Assembly (NCBI GenBank): GCA_937928635.1
Contig: CALFWM010000048.1
Location: forward strand, 1-64,000
DNA: 64,000 bases
Origin: an uncultured Sulfitobacter sp.
Lineage (GTDB): Bacteria; Pseudomonadota; Alphaproteobacteria; Rhodobacterales; Rhodobacteraceae
Direction: 5' to 3'
Part shown: positions 17,718 to 26,026 of the stretch, piece by piece
Position numbering within the stretch: position 1 is the stretch's first letter
Layout: each line of letters begins with the position of its first letter
The notes under the pieces: model-generated
Told to the model about the DNA's origin: nothing
The model's database searches: none
Seen by the model: only the letters and a program-made list of their open reading frames with translations
Position numbers and translations under genes: made by a program

Positions 17718-18955
17718 TATTCATAAAGAATGGCAGACACATCATCGAGAAAATCTGATCCGCCCGCATAAGCAGTCAACCCCTCAACCAGACCATCCAA
17801 AAACGCGATGCCTTTTTGATCTGCGACCTGCGAGACAATCCGCGCGGTGCCGTCCTCGTCCAGCAATTGCCCAACAGGGTCGGGACATTCCGTGACGCCA
17901 TCGGATACGATCAACAACCGATCACCCGGCGCAAGCGAGATATCAAATTGCTCAAAATCAACCCCAGCCAAAAGTCCAACAGGAAATCCACCTGTACCAG
18001 ATTGTTCAACTTTGCCATCAGCCCGCTGCACAACTGGATGCGGATGGCCGGCCTGACAAATCGTGACCTTGCCGGTTTGAATATGCACCACTGCAAGCAT
18101 GAAGGTGAAATAGTGCTCCGTTTCCATCTCGTTCAGCACGAGATCGTTTAAAGTTGTGACAACCTCGCTCGGGGGCAACGTGGTATAGCTGCCATCGGGT
18201 CTGCGTCGCAATGCGATGTTCTGGTCCGGGGCCGTCGCTGACAGGTATCCAGCCAGACGCGCGGTCATCAACGCAGAGCTTACACCGTGGCCAGACACAT
18301 CAATTGCAAAAAGGCCCAGCAGTCCTTCTCCGCCATTAAAATACCCAACAAGGTCACCGCCAACATGACCACTGGGCCGCAACAACAGCGAAGTATCCCC
18401 CGTGACATCGGCCCTATACCTTTCCCGAACAAGCGACTGTTGCAGCTTTTTCGCCTCTCTCAGATCGCGTTGCAGCGAATTGTACATAGAGCGCAATTCG
18501 CCAAGGGTATCGCTTAGCTCGTACTGCATTTGAAGAATGCGTTCGCCCGCCGTGATCCGGGCACGCAATTCGTTCTTATCAACCGGTTTCGTCAGAAAAT
18601 CATCCGCACCACTGTCCAACCCATGGGCGATCTCGGCCTTTTCGCTTTTTGACGTGAGCAGAATAAAATACGCATACCGGTCCTGGCTGAGCGCGCGAAA
18701 GGCATGGCAAAATTCCAGGCCGGTCATGCCGGGCATCATCCAGTCGCTGATGACAAGATCAGGCAATCTGTCCTGCACAATGTCCAGCGCTTCCTGACCA
18801 GAGGAGGCCTCAATGACGTCATAGCCCCAGCCATCCAGCATTGCCTTTACAATGCGCCGCTGAAACCGGCTGTCGTCCACCACCAAAACACGTCGTCTGG
18901 CGCGCGAACTGGAGTCTGGCGTAAAGGGCTTGGTATGGGTCAAAGCGCTGCACAT
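17693..18955 (-). CDS. Response regulator fused to PP2C-type (SpoIIE/RsbU-like) phosphatase
   Basis: This 420-residue protein starts with a receiver domain: DD at residues 27-28, phospho-acceptor Asp71 in VISDWMMPGMTG, and Lys123 in LTKPVD. A coiled linker (about 130-180) follows, then a PP2C/SpoIIE phosphatase domain with GGDLVGYF, FAIDVSGHGVSSALM and LLIVSDGVTE, the metal-binding aspartates. This architecture resembles RsbU and the RbaY phosphatase of Rhodobacter capsulatus, which acts in a partner-switching sigma-factor pathway. ATG at 18955 is chosen with AAAGG upstream; frames to 19033 are possible. An Hpt protein gene is divergent. Confidence 0.9.
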   Translation of the reverse strand: MCSALTHTKPFTPDSSSRARRRVLVVDDSRFQRRIVKAMLDGWGYDVIEASSGQEALDIVQDRLPDLVISDWMMPGMTGLEFCHAFRALSQDRYAYFILLTSKSEKAEIAHGLDSGADDFLTKPVDKNELRARITAGERILQMQYELSDTLGELRSMYNSLQRDLREAKKLQQSLVRERYRADVTGDTSLLLRPSGHVGGDLVGYFNGGEGLLGLFAIDVSGHGVSSALMTARLAGYLSATAPDQNIALRRRPDGSYTTLPPSEVVTTLNDLVLNEMETEHYFTFMLAVVHIQTGKVTICQAGHPHPVVQRADGKVEQSGTGGFPVGLLAGVDFEQFDISLAPGDRLLIVSDGVTECPDPVGQLLDEDGTARIVSQVADQKGIAFLDGLVEGLTAYAGGSDFLDDVSAILYEYYGLESAK

Positions 18956-19003
18956 GTCGAAAGAAACCTTTGCGAGTCGGCGCGACCTTATCCATGGACG
19001 CAT

Positions 19004-19018
19004 TAACGCTAAATGAAC
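19004..19018. promoter_or_regulatory. Imperfect CtrA-like box upstream of REC-PP2C gene
   Basis: TTAA-CGCTAAA-TGAA matches the TTAA-N7-TTAA CtrA consensus at seven of eight bases, about 50 bases upstream of the phosphatase start and on the far side of the divergent Hpt gene. With one mismatch in AT-rich intergenic DNA it is weak evidence. Confidence 0.25.
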
Positions 19019-19100
19019 CCTAAAATACCGCATAATCGCAGCATCAAGATTACCGCTTGTTAAGGATTTTCACCGACACCAGTGTGATGTGGAGAATAGA

Positions 19101-19433
19101 ATGATTGATTGGCAACGTGTGAACACCCTGCGCGAAGAAGTGGGCGCGGAGGATTTTGATGAAGTGGTGGAGCTGTTCCTCGAAGAGGTGGATGAGGTGA
19201 TCACCAAACTGCGGGGAATGCCGGATTTCGCCACACTGGAGGAAGACCTGCATTTTCTGAAAGGCAGCGCGCTAAGTCTGGGCTTTCGCTCGTTCTCGGG
19301 CCTGTGTCAGGTTGGCGAAAACCTGTCTGCTGAGGGCAAGGCTGATCAGGTCGATCTAAATGAAATTCTGCAAAACTACACACAGTCCAAACAGGTATTT
19401 CAGGCCGAAATGACCCAGGCTCTGGCAAGTTAG
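19101..19433 (+). CDS. Hpt (histidine phosphotransfer) domain protein
   Basis: This 110-residue single-domain protein has the Hpt core motif LHFLKGSALSLGF, where His51 is the expected phospho-acceptor. It has no other domain, so it would shuttle phosphate between a hybrid kinase and a receiver. It lies head-to-head with the REC-PP2C phosphatase gene, whose receiver is the obvious candidate partner. ATG at 19101 follows GGAG with good spacing; GTG at 19089 is the alternative. Confidence 0.9.
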   Translation: MIDWQRVNTLREEVGAEDFDEVVELFLEEVDEVITKLRGMPDFATLEEDLHFLKGSALSLGFRSFSGLCQVGENLSAEGKADQVDLNEILQNYTQSKQVFQAEMTQALAS

Positions 19434-19444
19434 AGCCCTATACC

Positions 19445-20257
19445 TCAGACCAATTTATACAAAGTTCCTGCCGCAGCTGATCCAAAATGCTCACGGGCTT
19501 TGGCCCGCAACATCTGCATCCCGGTAATCCATCGGTCATGATCTTGCGCGCGGTGCATCACGTAGTCTTTGACGGCGGGGTGGGACAGGATCAGAAACTG
19601 TTCTGCCTCAACACCTGCAACAATGGCCTTGGCCACGTCATCCGCAGTCAAAAGTGATGCCTGCTGTGCGGCATCTGCATCCGAAAGCCCCAACAGTGGC
19701 GTCGCCACATATTGCGGGCATACGACCGAAACACCAATCCCCTGCGCGCCATGGGTGATTGCCAGTGATTCAGCAAAACTGACAGCGGCATGTTTGGTCG
19801 CGGAATAGGCCGCATCACCAATCTGGTTCAGCAACCCCGCCGCAGAGGCAACATTGACCAAATGCCCCGACCCGCGCTCTGTCATTTCTGGCAAAAGTGC
19901 GCGCGCGGCATAGACATGGGCCATCACATGCACCTGCCAGTTCAACATCCAGGTTTCATTGTCCGCTGATGCCGCATGGTTTGGCTCACCCTTGCCTATC
20001 CCGGCGTTAGAAACGTAAATGTCGATCCCGCCCAGCGCATCATGGGCCTGCGCAATCAACCCCTGCACCGCCGTTTCATCCCGCACATCACAAGCCGCTG
20101 AATGTCCGTTAATTTCCTGTGCGATGGCAGCCGCACTGTCACCATCCAGATCAGCGACAAACACCCGTGCGCCCATACCTGCTGCACGCCGCGCAAGTGC
20201 CGCCCCGATACCACTTCCCCCACCGGTGATGACCACAGATTTGCCACTGAACTTCAT
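19445..20257 (-). CDS. SDR-family oxidoreductase
   Basis: This 270-residue short-chain dehydrogenase has the cofactor loop VITGGGSGIGAALARRA, NAGIG, and the catalytic Ser plus YSATK motif. The DLDG after the second strand favours NAD(H). The substrate is unknown. It starts nine bases after ilvA stops, in the same direction, so it is probably in one transcription unit with it. Its stop is close to the convergent end of the Hpt gene. Confidence 0.9.
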   Translation of the reverse strand: MKFSGKSVVITGGGSGIGAALARRAAGMGARVFVADLDGDSAAAIAQEINGHSAACDVRDETAVQGLIAQAHDALGGIDIYVSNAGIGKGEPNHAASADNETWMLNWQVHVMAHVYAARALLPEMTERGSGHLVNVASAAGLLNQIGDAAYSATKHAAVSFAESLAITHGAQGIGVSVVCPQYVATPLLGLSDADAAQQASLLTADDVAKAIVAGVEAEQFLILSHPAVKDYVMHRAQDHDRWITGMQMLRAKAREHFGSAAAGTLYKLV

Positions 20258-20266
20258 CGCCGTCTC

Positions 20267-21496
20267 CTAGATTACGAACTGGGCCAGCGTCTCATCATTT
20301 GTGATATCGGTATAGGTAAACCCTGCGTCATCAATGCGCTGGAACATTGCGGGAAAATTCCGTGGCGAATCTGTTTCGATCCCGATCAGGACAGACCCAA
20401 AATTGCGGGCGGATTTTTTCATATACTCAAACCGGGTGATATTATCGTTCGGGCCAAGCATCCCCAGAAAATCTTTCAGCGCGCCAGGGCGTTGCGGCAG
20501 CCGCAGGATGAAGTACTTCTTGAGCCCGCCATACCGCTGCGCGCGTTCCTTGACCTCTGGCAAACGCTCAAAATCAAAGTTCCCACCGGAGGCGACACAG
20601 ACAACACGCTTGCCCCTGATCTGTGGCGCAACCACGCTCAGCGCCTCCAGGGAAAGCGCGCCGGCAGGTTCCAGCACAATGCCCTCAACGTTGAGCATCT
20701 CAACAATTGTGCCGCAAATGCGATCCTCTGGCAGGTCAATCACGTCCTCAATCGACACACTCTTGAGCCGCGTAAAGGGACGTACGCCAATCTTGGCAAC
20801 AGCGGCACCATCCACAAAGGTGTTAATCGGTGACACATCGACGGGTTCACCGGCCTCCAGCGCCTCCGCCAATGATCGCGCGCCCGATGGTTCAACAAAG
20901 GTATACCCACATTGATTGCCAAAATAACTGAACGTGCCAGAAGATAATCCGCCGCCGCCAACAGGCAGGATGATATGGTCCGGCACAGCGCCCAATTGCT
21001 GTTCAATTTCAACCGCAACGCTGGCCTGACCTTCGATCACATCCTCATCATCAAAGGGCGATAGAAAGGCCCCGTTCTCTGCCGTGCAAAATTCCTGCGC
21101 GGCAACAAGTGTTGCATCAAAATAGTCTCCAACAAGGCGCACTTCGACATGATCACCGCCAAACATACGGGTCTTGAGGATCTTTTGTTCAGGCGTTGTC
21201 ACAGGCATGAACACAACACCCTGCACCCCGAAATGACGACACATAAACGCGACACCCTGCGCGTGATTTCCCGCTGAGGCACAGACAAACAACTGATGTT
21301 TAGGGATGGCACGACGCATTGCGTTAAACGCACCGCGCAGCTTGTAAGACCGCACCGGGCTCAGGTCTTCGCGTTTCAACCAGATGTCAGCGCCAAAGCG
21401 ATCCGACAACAGATCGTTGCGCATGCAGGGCGTGGGTGGAAATACCGCGCGCATGGCTTGCGTCGCGCGCTTGGCCCCCTCTCTGAATTGGCTCAT
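20267..21496 (-). CDS. ilvA: Threonine ammonia-lyase (threonine dehydratase)
   Basis: This PLP enzyme of 409 residues converts threonine to 2-oxobutyrate, the first step of isoleucine synthesis. The PLP lysine is in SYKLRGAFNAM and the phosphate-binding loop is VGGGGLSSG. The C-terminal ~90 residues (KYFILRLPQRPGALKDFLGML) form an ACT-like regulatory domain for feedback. Length agrees with the short single-ACT form. It is upstream of the SDR gene and 27 bases downstream of a membrane-protein gene. Confidence 0.94.
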   Translation of the reverse strand: MSQFREGAKRATQAMRAVFPPTPCMRNDLLSDRFGADIWLKREDLSPVRSYKLRGAFNAMRRAIPKHQLFVCASAGNHAQGVAFMCRHFGVQGVVFMPVTTPEQKILKTRMFGGDHVEVRLVGDYFDATLVAAQEFCTAENGAFLSPFDDEDVIEGQASVAVEIEQQLGAVPDHIILPVGGGGLSSGTFSYFGNQCGYTFVEPSGARSLAEALEAGEPVDVSPINTFVDGAAVAKIGVRPFTRLKSVSIEDVIDLPEDRICGTIVEMLNVEGIVLEPAGALSLEALSVVAPQIRGKRVVCVASGGNFDFERLPEVKERAQRYGGLKKYFILRLPQRPGALKDFLGMLGPNDNITRFEYMKKSARNFGSVLIGIETDSPRNFPAMFQRIDDAGFTYTDITNDETLAQFVI

Positions 21497-21523
21497 GCCT
21501 TGTGTACTTTTTGGTCAAAGAGG

Positions 21524-22279
21524 TCAGTCAATCGCACGCCCCTCAATGAAATGGCCATAAAACGTCGTCAAAACACTGGCCCCGATCAACATCAAAAACC
21601 ACCCCACGACCAGCGAATAGATCATGCCGATCACACTGTCCGCGCCCCCAATCTGATTTGGCAATTGCGCAATCAGCGAGCTAAGAACCAGCAAGAAGAC
21701 AAGCACCCCAATTGTACCACTGTTGCCTGCTGTGGCTTTCCAGGCGTCACCAAATGTCATGGGTCGGCCAACAGCTGCGGAGGGCAGAACGGGACAGAGC
21801 CGATAGAACACGTAAAAGGCGACGATGGCAGGTATCAGGGACATCAGCAGGGCGCCCAACGGCCCAAGAATAAGCAAAAACAGGCCGAGTATCAGCAAGA
21901 CCACCATCACCAATCCCATGATGAGCAAACCGATCAAAAAACCCCGACCAAAATAGGACATGATGGGACCGCCATGAAATTGCGGGAACCAACTGGTCGG
22001 ATATTCCTCAAGCAGCACATAGCGGTGCCATGAAACCGCAATCCACAATGCAACAACGACGGACACGATGATATAGATCAGAAAGCTGAGCCAAAGGCTT
22101 CCTGGCACTGCGGCCAGCACTTCGGGATCGTTTTCGCGCATAAGTGAGGTGGCTTCGGCACCCAGAAACACAAAAGCCAGCCCGCTGAGCAGATAGGGCA
22201 CCAGCGATAGCTTCAGCGCGGCGTCAATGTTGGAAAACACCAACCGCACCGAATGCACGAATATCTGCCAACCCTTCAT
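21524..22279 (-). CDS. Multi-pass membrane protein of unknown function
   Basis: This 251-residue protein has about six hydrophobic spans, including [39 protein letters not shown] and [22 protein letters not shown] do not recognise catalytic motifs. ATG at 22279 follows AGAGGA and begins [15 protein letters not shown]; the longer frame to 22324 lacks a better start. It is divergent from argG by about 125 bases and upstream of ilvA. Roseobacter genomes often have such a gene beside ilvA. Confidence 0.8.
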   Translation of the reverse strand: MKGWQIFVHSVRLVFSNIDAALKLSLVPYLLSGLAFVFLGAEATSLMRENDPEVLAAVPGSLWLSFLIYIIVSVVVALWIAVSWHRYVLLEEYPTSWFPQFHGGPIMSYFGRGFLIGLLIMGLVMVVLLILGLFLLILGPLGALLMSLIPAIVAFYVFYRLCPVLPSAAVGRPMTFGDAWKATAGNSGTIGVLVFLLVLSSLIAQLPNQIGGADSVIGMIYSLVVGWFLMLIGASVLTTFYGHFIEGRAID

Positions 22280-22403
22280 GATCGTCCTCTCGACAGCGCA
22301 AAAACCTAACCACAGGTTTGTCACAACGCTCTGCCTGCATCAACCTTGCCCTACCTCGCAAAACCCGGTATCGCGCAGGCGATTAATCAAGGGGATATCC
22401 GTC

Positions 22404-23621
22404 ATGTCAGCGCCCAAAAAAGTAGTGCTCGCCTATTCCGGCGGGCTTGATACCTCCATCATCCTCAAATGGCTGCAAACAGAATACGGTTGCGAGGTTG
22501 TGACCTTTACCGCCGATCTGGGGCAGGGGGAGGAGCTGGAGCCTGCCCGCGCCAAGGCGGAACTCATGGGTGCCTCCGAGATCTATATTGAGGACGTGCG
22601 CGAAGAGTTTGTGCGCGACTTTGTGTTCCCGATGTTCCGCGCCAATGCGGTCTATGAGGGGTTGTATCTGCTGGGCACGTCTATTGCGCGCCCTTTGATC
22701 TCAAAACGTCTGGTTGAGATTGCCGAGAAAACGGGTGCCGATGCGGTCGCGCATGGTGCGACCGGCAAGGGCAACGATCAGGTGCGGTTTGAACTGGCCG
22801 CCTATGCGTTGAACCCCGATATCAAGGTGATTGCGCCCTGGCGTGAATGGGATCTGTCGAGCCGCACAAAGCTGATCGACTTTGCGGAGAAAAACCAAAT
22901 CCCGATTGCAAAAGACAAGCGTGGGGAGGCACCCTTTAGTGTGGATGCAAACCTGTTGCACACCTCGTCCGAGGGGAAGGTTTTGGAAGACCCCGCCGTA
23001 GATGCGCCCGATTACGTGTATCAGCGGACTGTCAATCCAGAGCAGGCCCCGGATGAGCCGGAATATGTCGAAGTTGGTTTTGAACGCGGTGATGCAGTCT
23101 CTATCAACAATGAAATGATGTCACCCGCCACCATCCTGACCAAGCTGAACGAACTTGGCGGCAAGCACGGCTGTGGGCGCCTTGATTTGGTTGAGGGGCG
23201 TTTTGTCGGGATGAAATCGCGCGGGATTTACGAAACGCCCGGTGGAACATTGTTGCTGGAGGCCCACCGGGGTATCGAATCCATCACGTTGGACCGTGGG
23301 GCGATGCACCTCAAGGACGAGCTGATGCCACGCTACGCCGAGCTGATCTATAACGGGTTCTGGTTCAGCCCCGAACGCACCATGTTGCAGGCCGCAATTG
23401 ATGCCAGCCAGACCCATGTGACCGGTACTGTGCGGTTGAAACTCTACAAAGGCAGCGCACGCACGGTGGGCCGTTGGTCTGATCACTCGCTCTACTCAGA
23501 GGCGCATGTGACGTTTGAAGACGACGCTGGTGCCTATGATCAGAAAGATGCCGCCGGGTTCATTCAACTGAATGCGCTGCGTTTGAAGCTGCTGGCGGCG
23601 CGCGACAAGCGGCTCAAATAA
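22404..23621 (+). CDS. argG: Argininosuccinate synthase
   Basis: This 405-residue enzyme joins citrulline and aspartate with ATP in arginine synthesis. The N-type ATP pyrophosphatase loop is [16 protein letters not shown]. Further motifs are [13 protein letters not shown], binding citrulline/ATP, and [18 protein letters not shown] at 22404 gives the usual [14 protein letters not shown] start; the longer open frame is an artefact of upstream non-coding sequence. Its 3' end overlaps the convergent sulfotransferase gene by eight bases. Confidence 0.96.
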   Translation: MSAPKKVVLAYSGGLDTSIILKWLQTEYGCEVVTFTADLGQGEELEPARAKAELMGASEIYIEDVREEFVRDFVFPMFRANAVYEGLYLLGTSIARPLISKRLVEIAEKTGADAVAHGATGKGNDQVRFELAAYALNPDIKVIAPWREWDLSSRTKLIDFAEKNQIPIAKDKRGEAPFSVDANLLHTSSEGKVLEDPAVDAPDYVYQRTVNPEQAPDEPEYVEVGFERGDAVSINNEMMSPATILTKLNELGGKHGCGRLDLVEGRFVGMKSRGIYETPGGTLLLEAHRGIESITLDRGAMHLKDELMPRYAELIYNGFWFSPERTMLQAAIDASQTHVTGTVRLKLYKGSARTVGRWSDHSLYSEAHVTFEDDAGAYDQKDAAGFIQLNALRLKLLAARDKRLK

Positions 23622-24312
23622 GCGCCTCTGCTGAATCCCACATCGCTGTATAAAGGGGCATCGCGCGTTCGCACAGGCGCGCGGCCTCACCCGTCAGTTC
23701 CGGTTCGGGCCCCTCTGGTCCCGCGAACCCGGTTGAGCGATGCACCGCATCATACCAATGCGCGGCCCAGACCCCGTCATAGGGTTTTGGGCCAGCTTGC
23801 CAGCGCAACATAGCCGGGTCAAACGGCACACCAATCGCGTCACACAAACGGGTCAACATCCCTTTTGGATCACGGCGGATGTCATGGCTGTCGATCAGAT
23901 ATCCCCCCAAACGCTCGATCAAATCCAACTGCTGGGGATAGCCGATGTCTTGCAACGTCGGCATTTCATGTTTCGCAAGGTAGCTTGCGATAACCCTGGC
24001 CGGGTGACGTATGAGATGCACGTTTTCACATCCCTTCGCCCACTCCATCGGGAAACTGGGCAGCATGTGGTGCGGCATGTGTTTCATGTAGACATGCGGC
24101 GCACCGTCCCTGGCACAAAGGGCCGCAACCTTGGCAGGGTCGGTTTCATGGGCCGCTGTGATTTGATCTCGCATCGGGTGATCCAAGCCAGATTGCGCCA
24201 GATAGGCCGCATAAAACGGCTCATCCCGAACCTCAAAATCAGGGCGCGCTGCAAAGCTGTACATCATCGCCGTGCTCAGATTGCGCGGGCCAGACCACAT
24301 GGCGATTTTCAT
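23614..24312 (-). CDS. Sulfotransferase-family protein
   Basis: This protein of about 232 residues begins with a PAPS 5'-phosphosulfate-binding-like loop, [20 protein letters not shown], and contains [18 protein letters not shown], the 3'-phosphate-binding pattern of sulfotransferases. The substrate is unknown. ATG at 24312 places the loop near the N-terminus as in the family. Three TCGGT repeats with an 11-base period lie just upstream. Confidence 0.78.
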   Translation of the reverse strand: MKIAMWSGPRNLSTAMMYSFAARPDFEVRDEPFYAAYLAQSGLDHPMRDQITAAHETDPAKVAALCARDGAPHVYMKHMPHHMLPSFPMEWAKGCENVHLIRHPARVIASYLAKHEMPTLQDIGYPQQLDLIERLGGYLIDSHDIRRDPKGMLTRLCDAIGVPFDPAMLRWQAGPKPYDGVWAAHWYDAVHRSTGFAGPEGPEPELTGEAARLCERAMPLYTAMWDSAEALI

Positions 24313-24334
24313 AAAAACCCCTGTCTGTATCGCA

Positions 24335-24361
24335 TCGGTGTCTTGTCGGTATGACGTCGGT
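24335..24361. repeat. Three TCGGT units at 11-base spacing upstream of sulfotransferase gene
   Basis: TCGGT occurs at 24335, 24346 and 24357. The spacing of one helical turn would put the units on one face of the DNA, as in a transcription-factor array. No known operator was recognised. Confidence 0.3.
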
Positions 24362-24501
24362 ATTTGGTCCGACATCCGAAATGTTACGAGCCTCACCCAA
24401 GAGGTCAATTACAATCACCACCCCGTGAAAAACCGCAACAGTCCGTTGCGCGTCGGGAACTTTTCAACGCAGCTTGGGGTCTGTTTACAGGAGGTCCATT
24501 C

Positions 24502-25158
24502 ATGTCCCGTCTTACAACTTTCAAAACCTTCGCCCTCGCCACGCTGATCGGTGTGGGCCTGTTTGCCCACGACGCCCGCGCGGGCACGGAAACCCTGACT
24601 GTTGCAGGCGGATGTTTCTGGTGCGTCGAAGCGGATTTTGAATCCGTGCGCGGGGTCAAAGGGGCGGTATCCGGTTTTGCCGGTGGCAAGACGAGTAATC
24701 CAACTTACAAGGATGTCACTGGCGGTGGTACAGGCCATTATGAGGCCGTGCAGATCACCTTTGACAACATCATCATCAACCGCGACCAGATTTTGGCGAT
24801 GTTCTTTCGCTCCATCGACCCAACAGATGCGGGTGGACAGTTTTGCGACCGTGGGCCCAGCTATCGCACAGCGATTTTTGCCGCAAACACCACGCAAAAG
24901 GCAGCCGCAGAAAAAGCCAAAGCACAGGCACAAGCCGATCTGGGCAAAAAGGTTGTCACACCTGTATTGGGGGCAAGCAAGTTTTACCCCGCAGATGCCT
25001 ATCATCAGAACTACTACAAAAGCAGTGACCGTCTGGCGGTTAGCAGCGTCGGTGTCGCCGTTAAAAAATCAACGGCCTACAAACGCTACCGCAACCGCTG
25101 TGGCCGCGACCAGCGGGTCAAGCAGTTGTGGGGCTCAGCGGCACCGTTTGCTAAGTAG
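24502..25158 (+). CDS. msrA: Exported peptide-methionine (S)-S-oxide reductase
   Basis: This 218-residue MsrA has the catalytic motif [12 protein letters not shown] and GTGHYEAV. An N-terminal signal peptide ([19 protein letters not shown]) indicates a periplasmic form that repairs methionine sulfoxide in envelope proteins. ATG at 24502 follows AGGAGG with suitable spacing, supporting the start that includes the signal. Resolving cysteines are near the C-terminus (RNRCGRDQR). It overlaps the convergent PfkB kinase gene by eight bases. Confidence 0.93.
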   Translation: MSRLTTFKTFALATLIGVGLFAHDARAGTETLTVAGGCFWCVEADFESVRGVKGAVSGFAGGKTSNPTYKDVTGGGTGHYEAVQITFDNIIINRDQILAMFFRSIDPTDAGGQFCDRGPSYRTAIFAANTTQKAAAEKAKAQAQADLGKKVVTPVLGASKFYPADAYHQNYYKSSDRLAVSSVGVAVKKSTAYKRYRNRCGRDQRVKQLWGSAAPFAK

Positions 25159-26026
25159 AAAAATCATGGTCCTCGATCTCTTTCAGATCGGGGATCACAT
25201 CCGCCGTGCCATGGCGCGTCACCATCAGCGCGCCTGCCTTTGACGCCAGATCAATGGCGTCGGCCATGTTCATCCCCCGATCAAGCGCGGCAACAAGATA
25301 GCCGGTAAAAGTATCGCCGGCACCTGTGGTATCAACAGGATCGACCGGATAGGCCGGATAGAATATCTCTGATTTGGCCGTGTTAGAGACCCATTTGCAT
25401 CCCTCAGCGCCCAACGTGACCACAATATCACGCACCGGCAGATCGCTGAGCGCATGGCCTGTGTCAGCGCGCAATTGATCTGCCTCAACCGCATTCAACA
25501 CCAACACATCAATCTGATCCAAAATCGCTGAGATGGCCCGCGCATCAAATGGTGCTGCGGCATATGTCACGTGCAACCCCAACGTCTTTGCCGTTTCAGC
25601 AGCATAGACTTGCCCACTGGTTTCATTCTGCATCAACAGGATGTCCCCTGGCGATGCTTCTGTCAGGGCCGCACCAATCATCTGTTCGCTGAGTACCTGA
25701 TTGGCCCCGCCAAACAACACGATGGAATTTTCACCGTTGGCATCCACACAGATGTTCGCATGACCCGTCGGCACATCGACCACGGTGATATGCGGCGTAT
25801 CGACGCCATATTCCAGCAAACGTTCCAACGCCCATGTCCCGTCAGACCCGACCGCGCCAATGTGGATCACCCGCGCCCCGGCCCGTGCGGCAGCAACGGA
25901 CATATTGGCCCCCTTGCCCCCCAGACCCTGATCAAACTCTATCGCGGCAAGTGTTTCACCCGGTGCGGGCAAATGCGGCAGTTGATAAAAGTTGTCTGCG
26001 TTGATCGACCCCAGGTTCCAGATCAT
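25151..26026 (-). CDS. PfkB-family carbohydrate kinase (ribokinase-like)
   Basis: This 291-residue kinase has both PfkB signatures: [18 protein letters not shown] near residue 35, and [17 protein letters not shown] near residue 240 with the catalytic aspartate. The anion-hole and ATP loops are intact. The closest match by pattern is ribokinase, but the sugar is not certain. Its ATG overlaps the stop of the malic enzyme by four bases, so it is the second gene of that operon. Confidence 0.88.
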   Translation of the reverse strand: MIWNLGSINADNFYQLPHLPAPGETLAAIEFDQGLGGKGANMSVAAARAGARVIHIGAVGSDGTWALERLLEYGVDTPHITVVDVPTGHANICVDANGENSIVLFGGANQVLSEQMIGAALTEASPGDILLMQNETSGQVYAAETAKTLGLHVTYAAAPFDARAISAILDQIDVLVLNAVEADQLRADTGHALSDLPVRDIVVTLGAEGCKWVSNTAKSEIFYPAYPVDPVDTTGAGDTFTGYLVAALDRGMNMADAIDLASKAGALMVTRHGTADVIPDLKEIEDHDFST

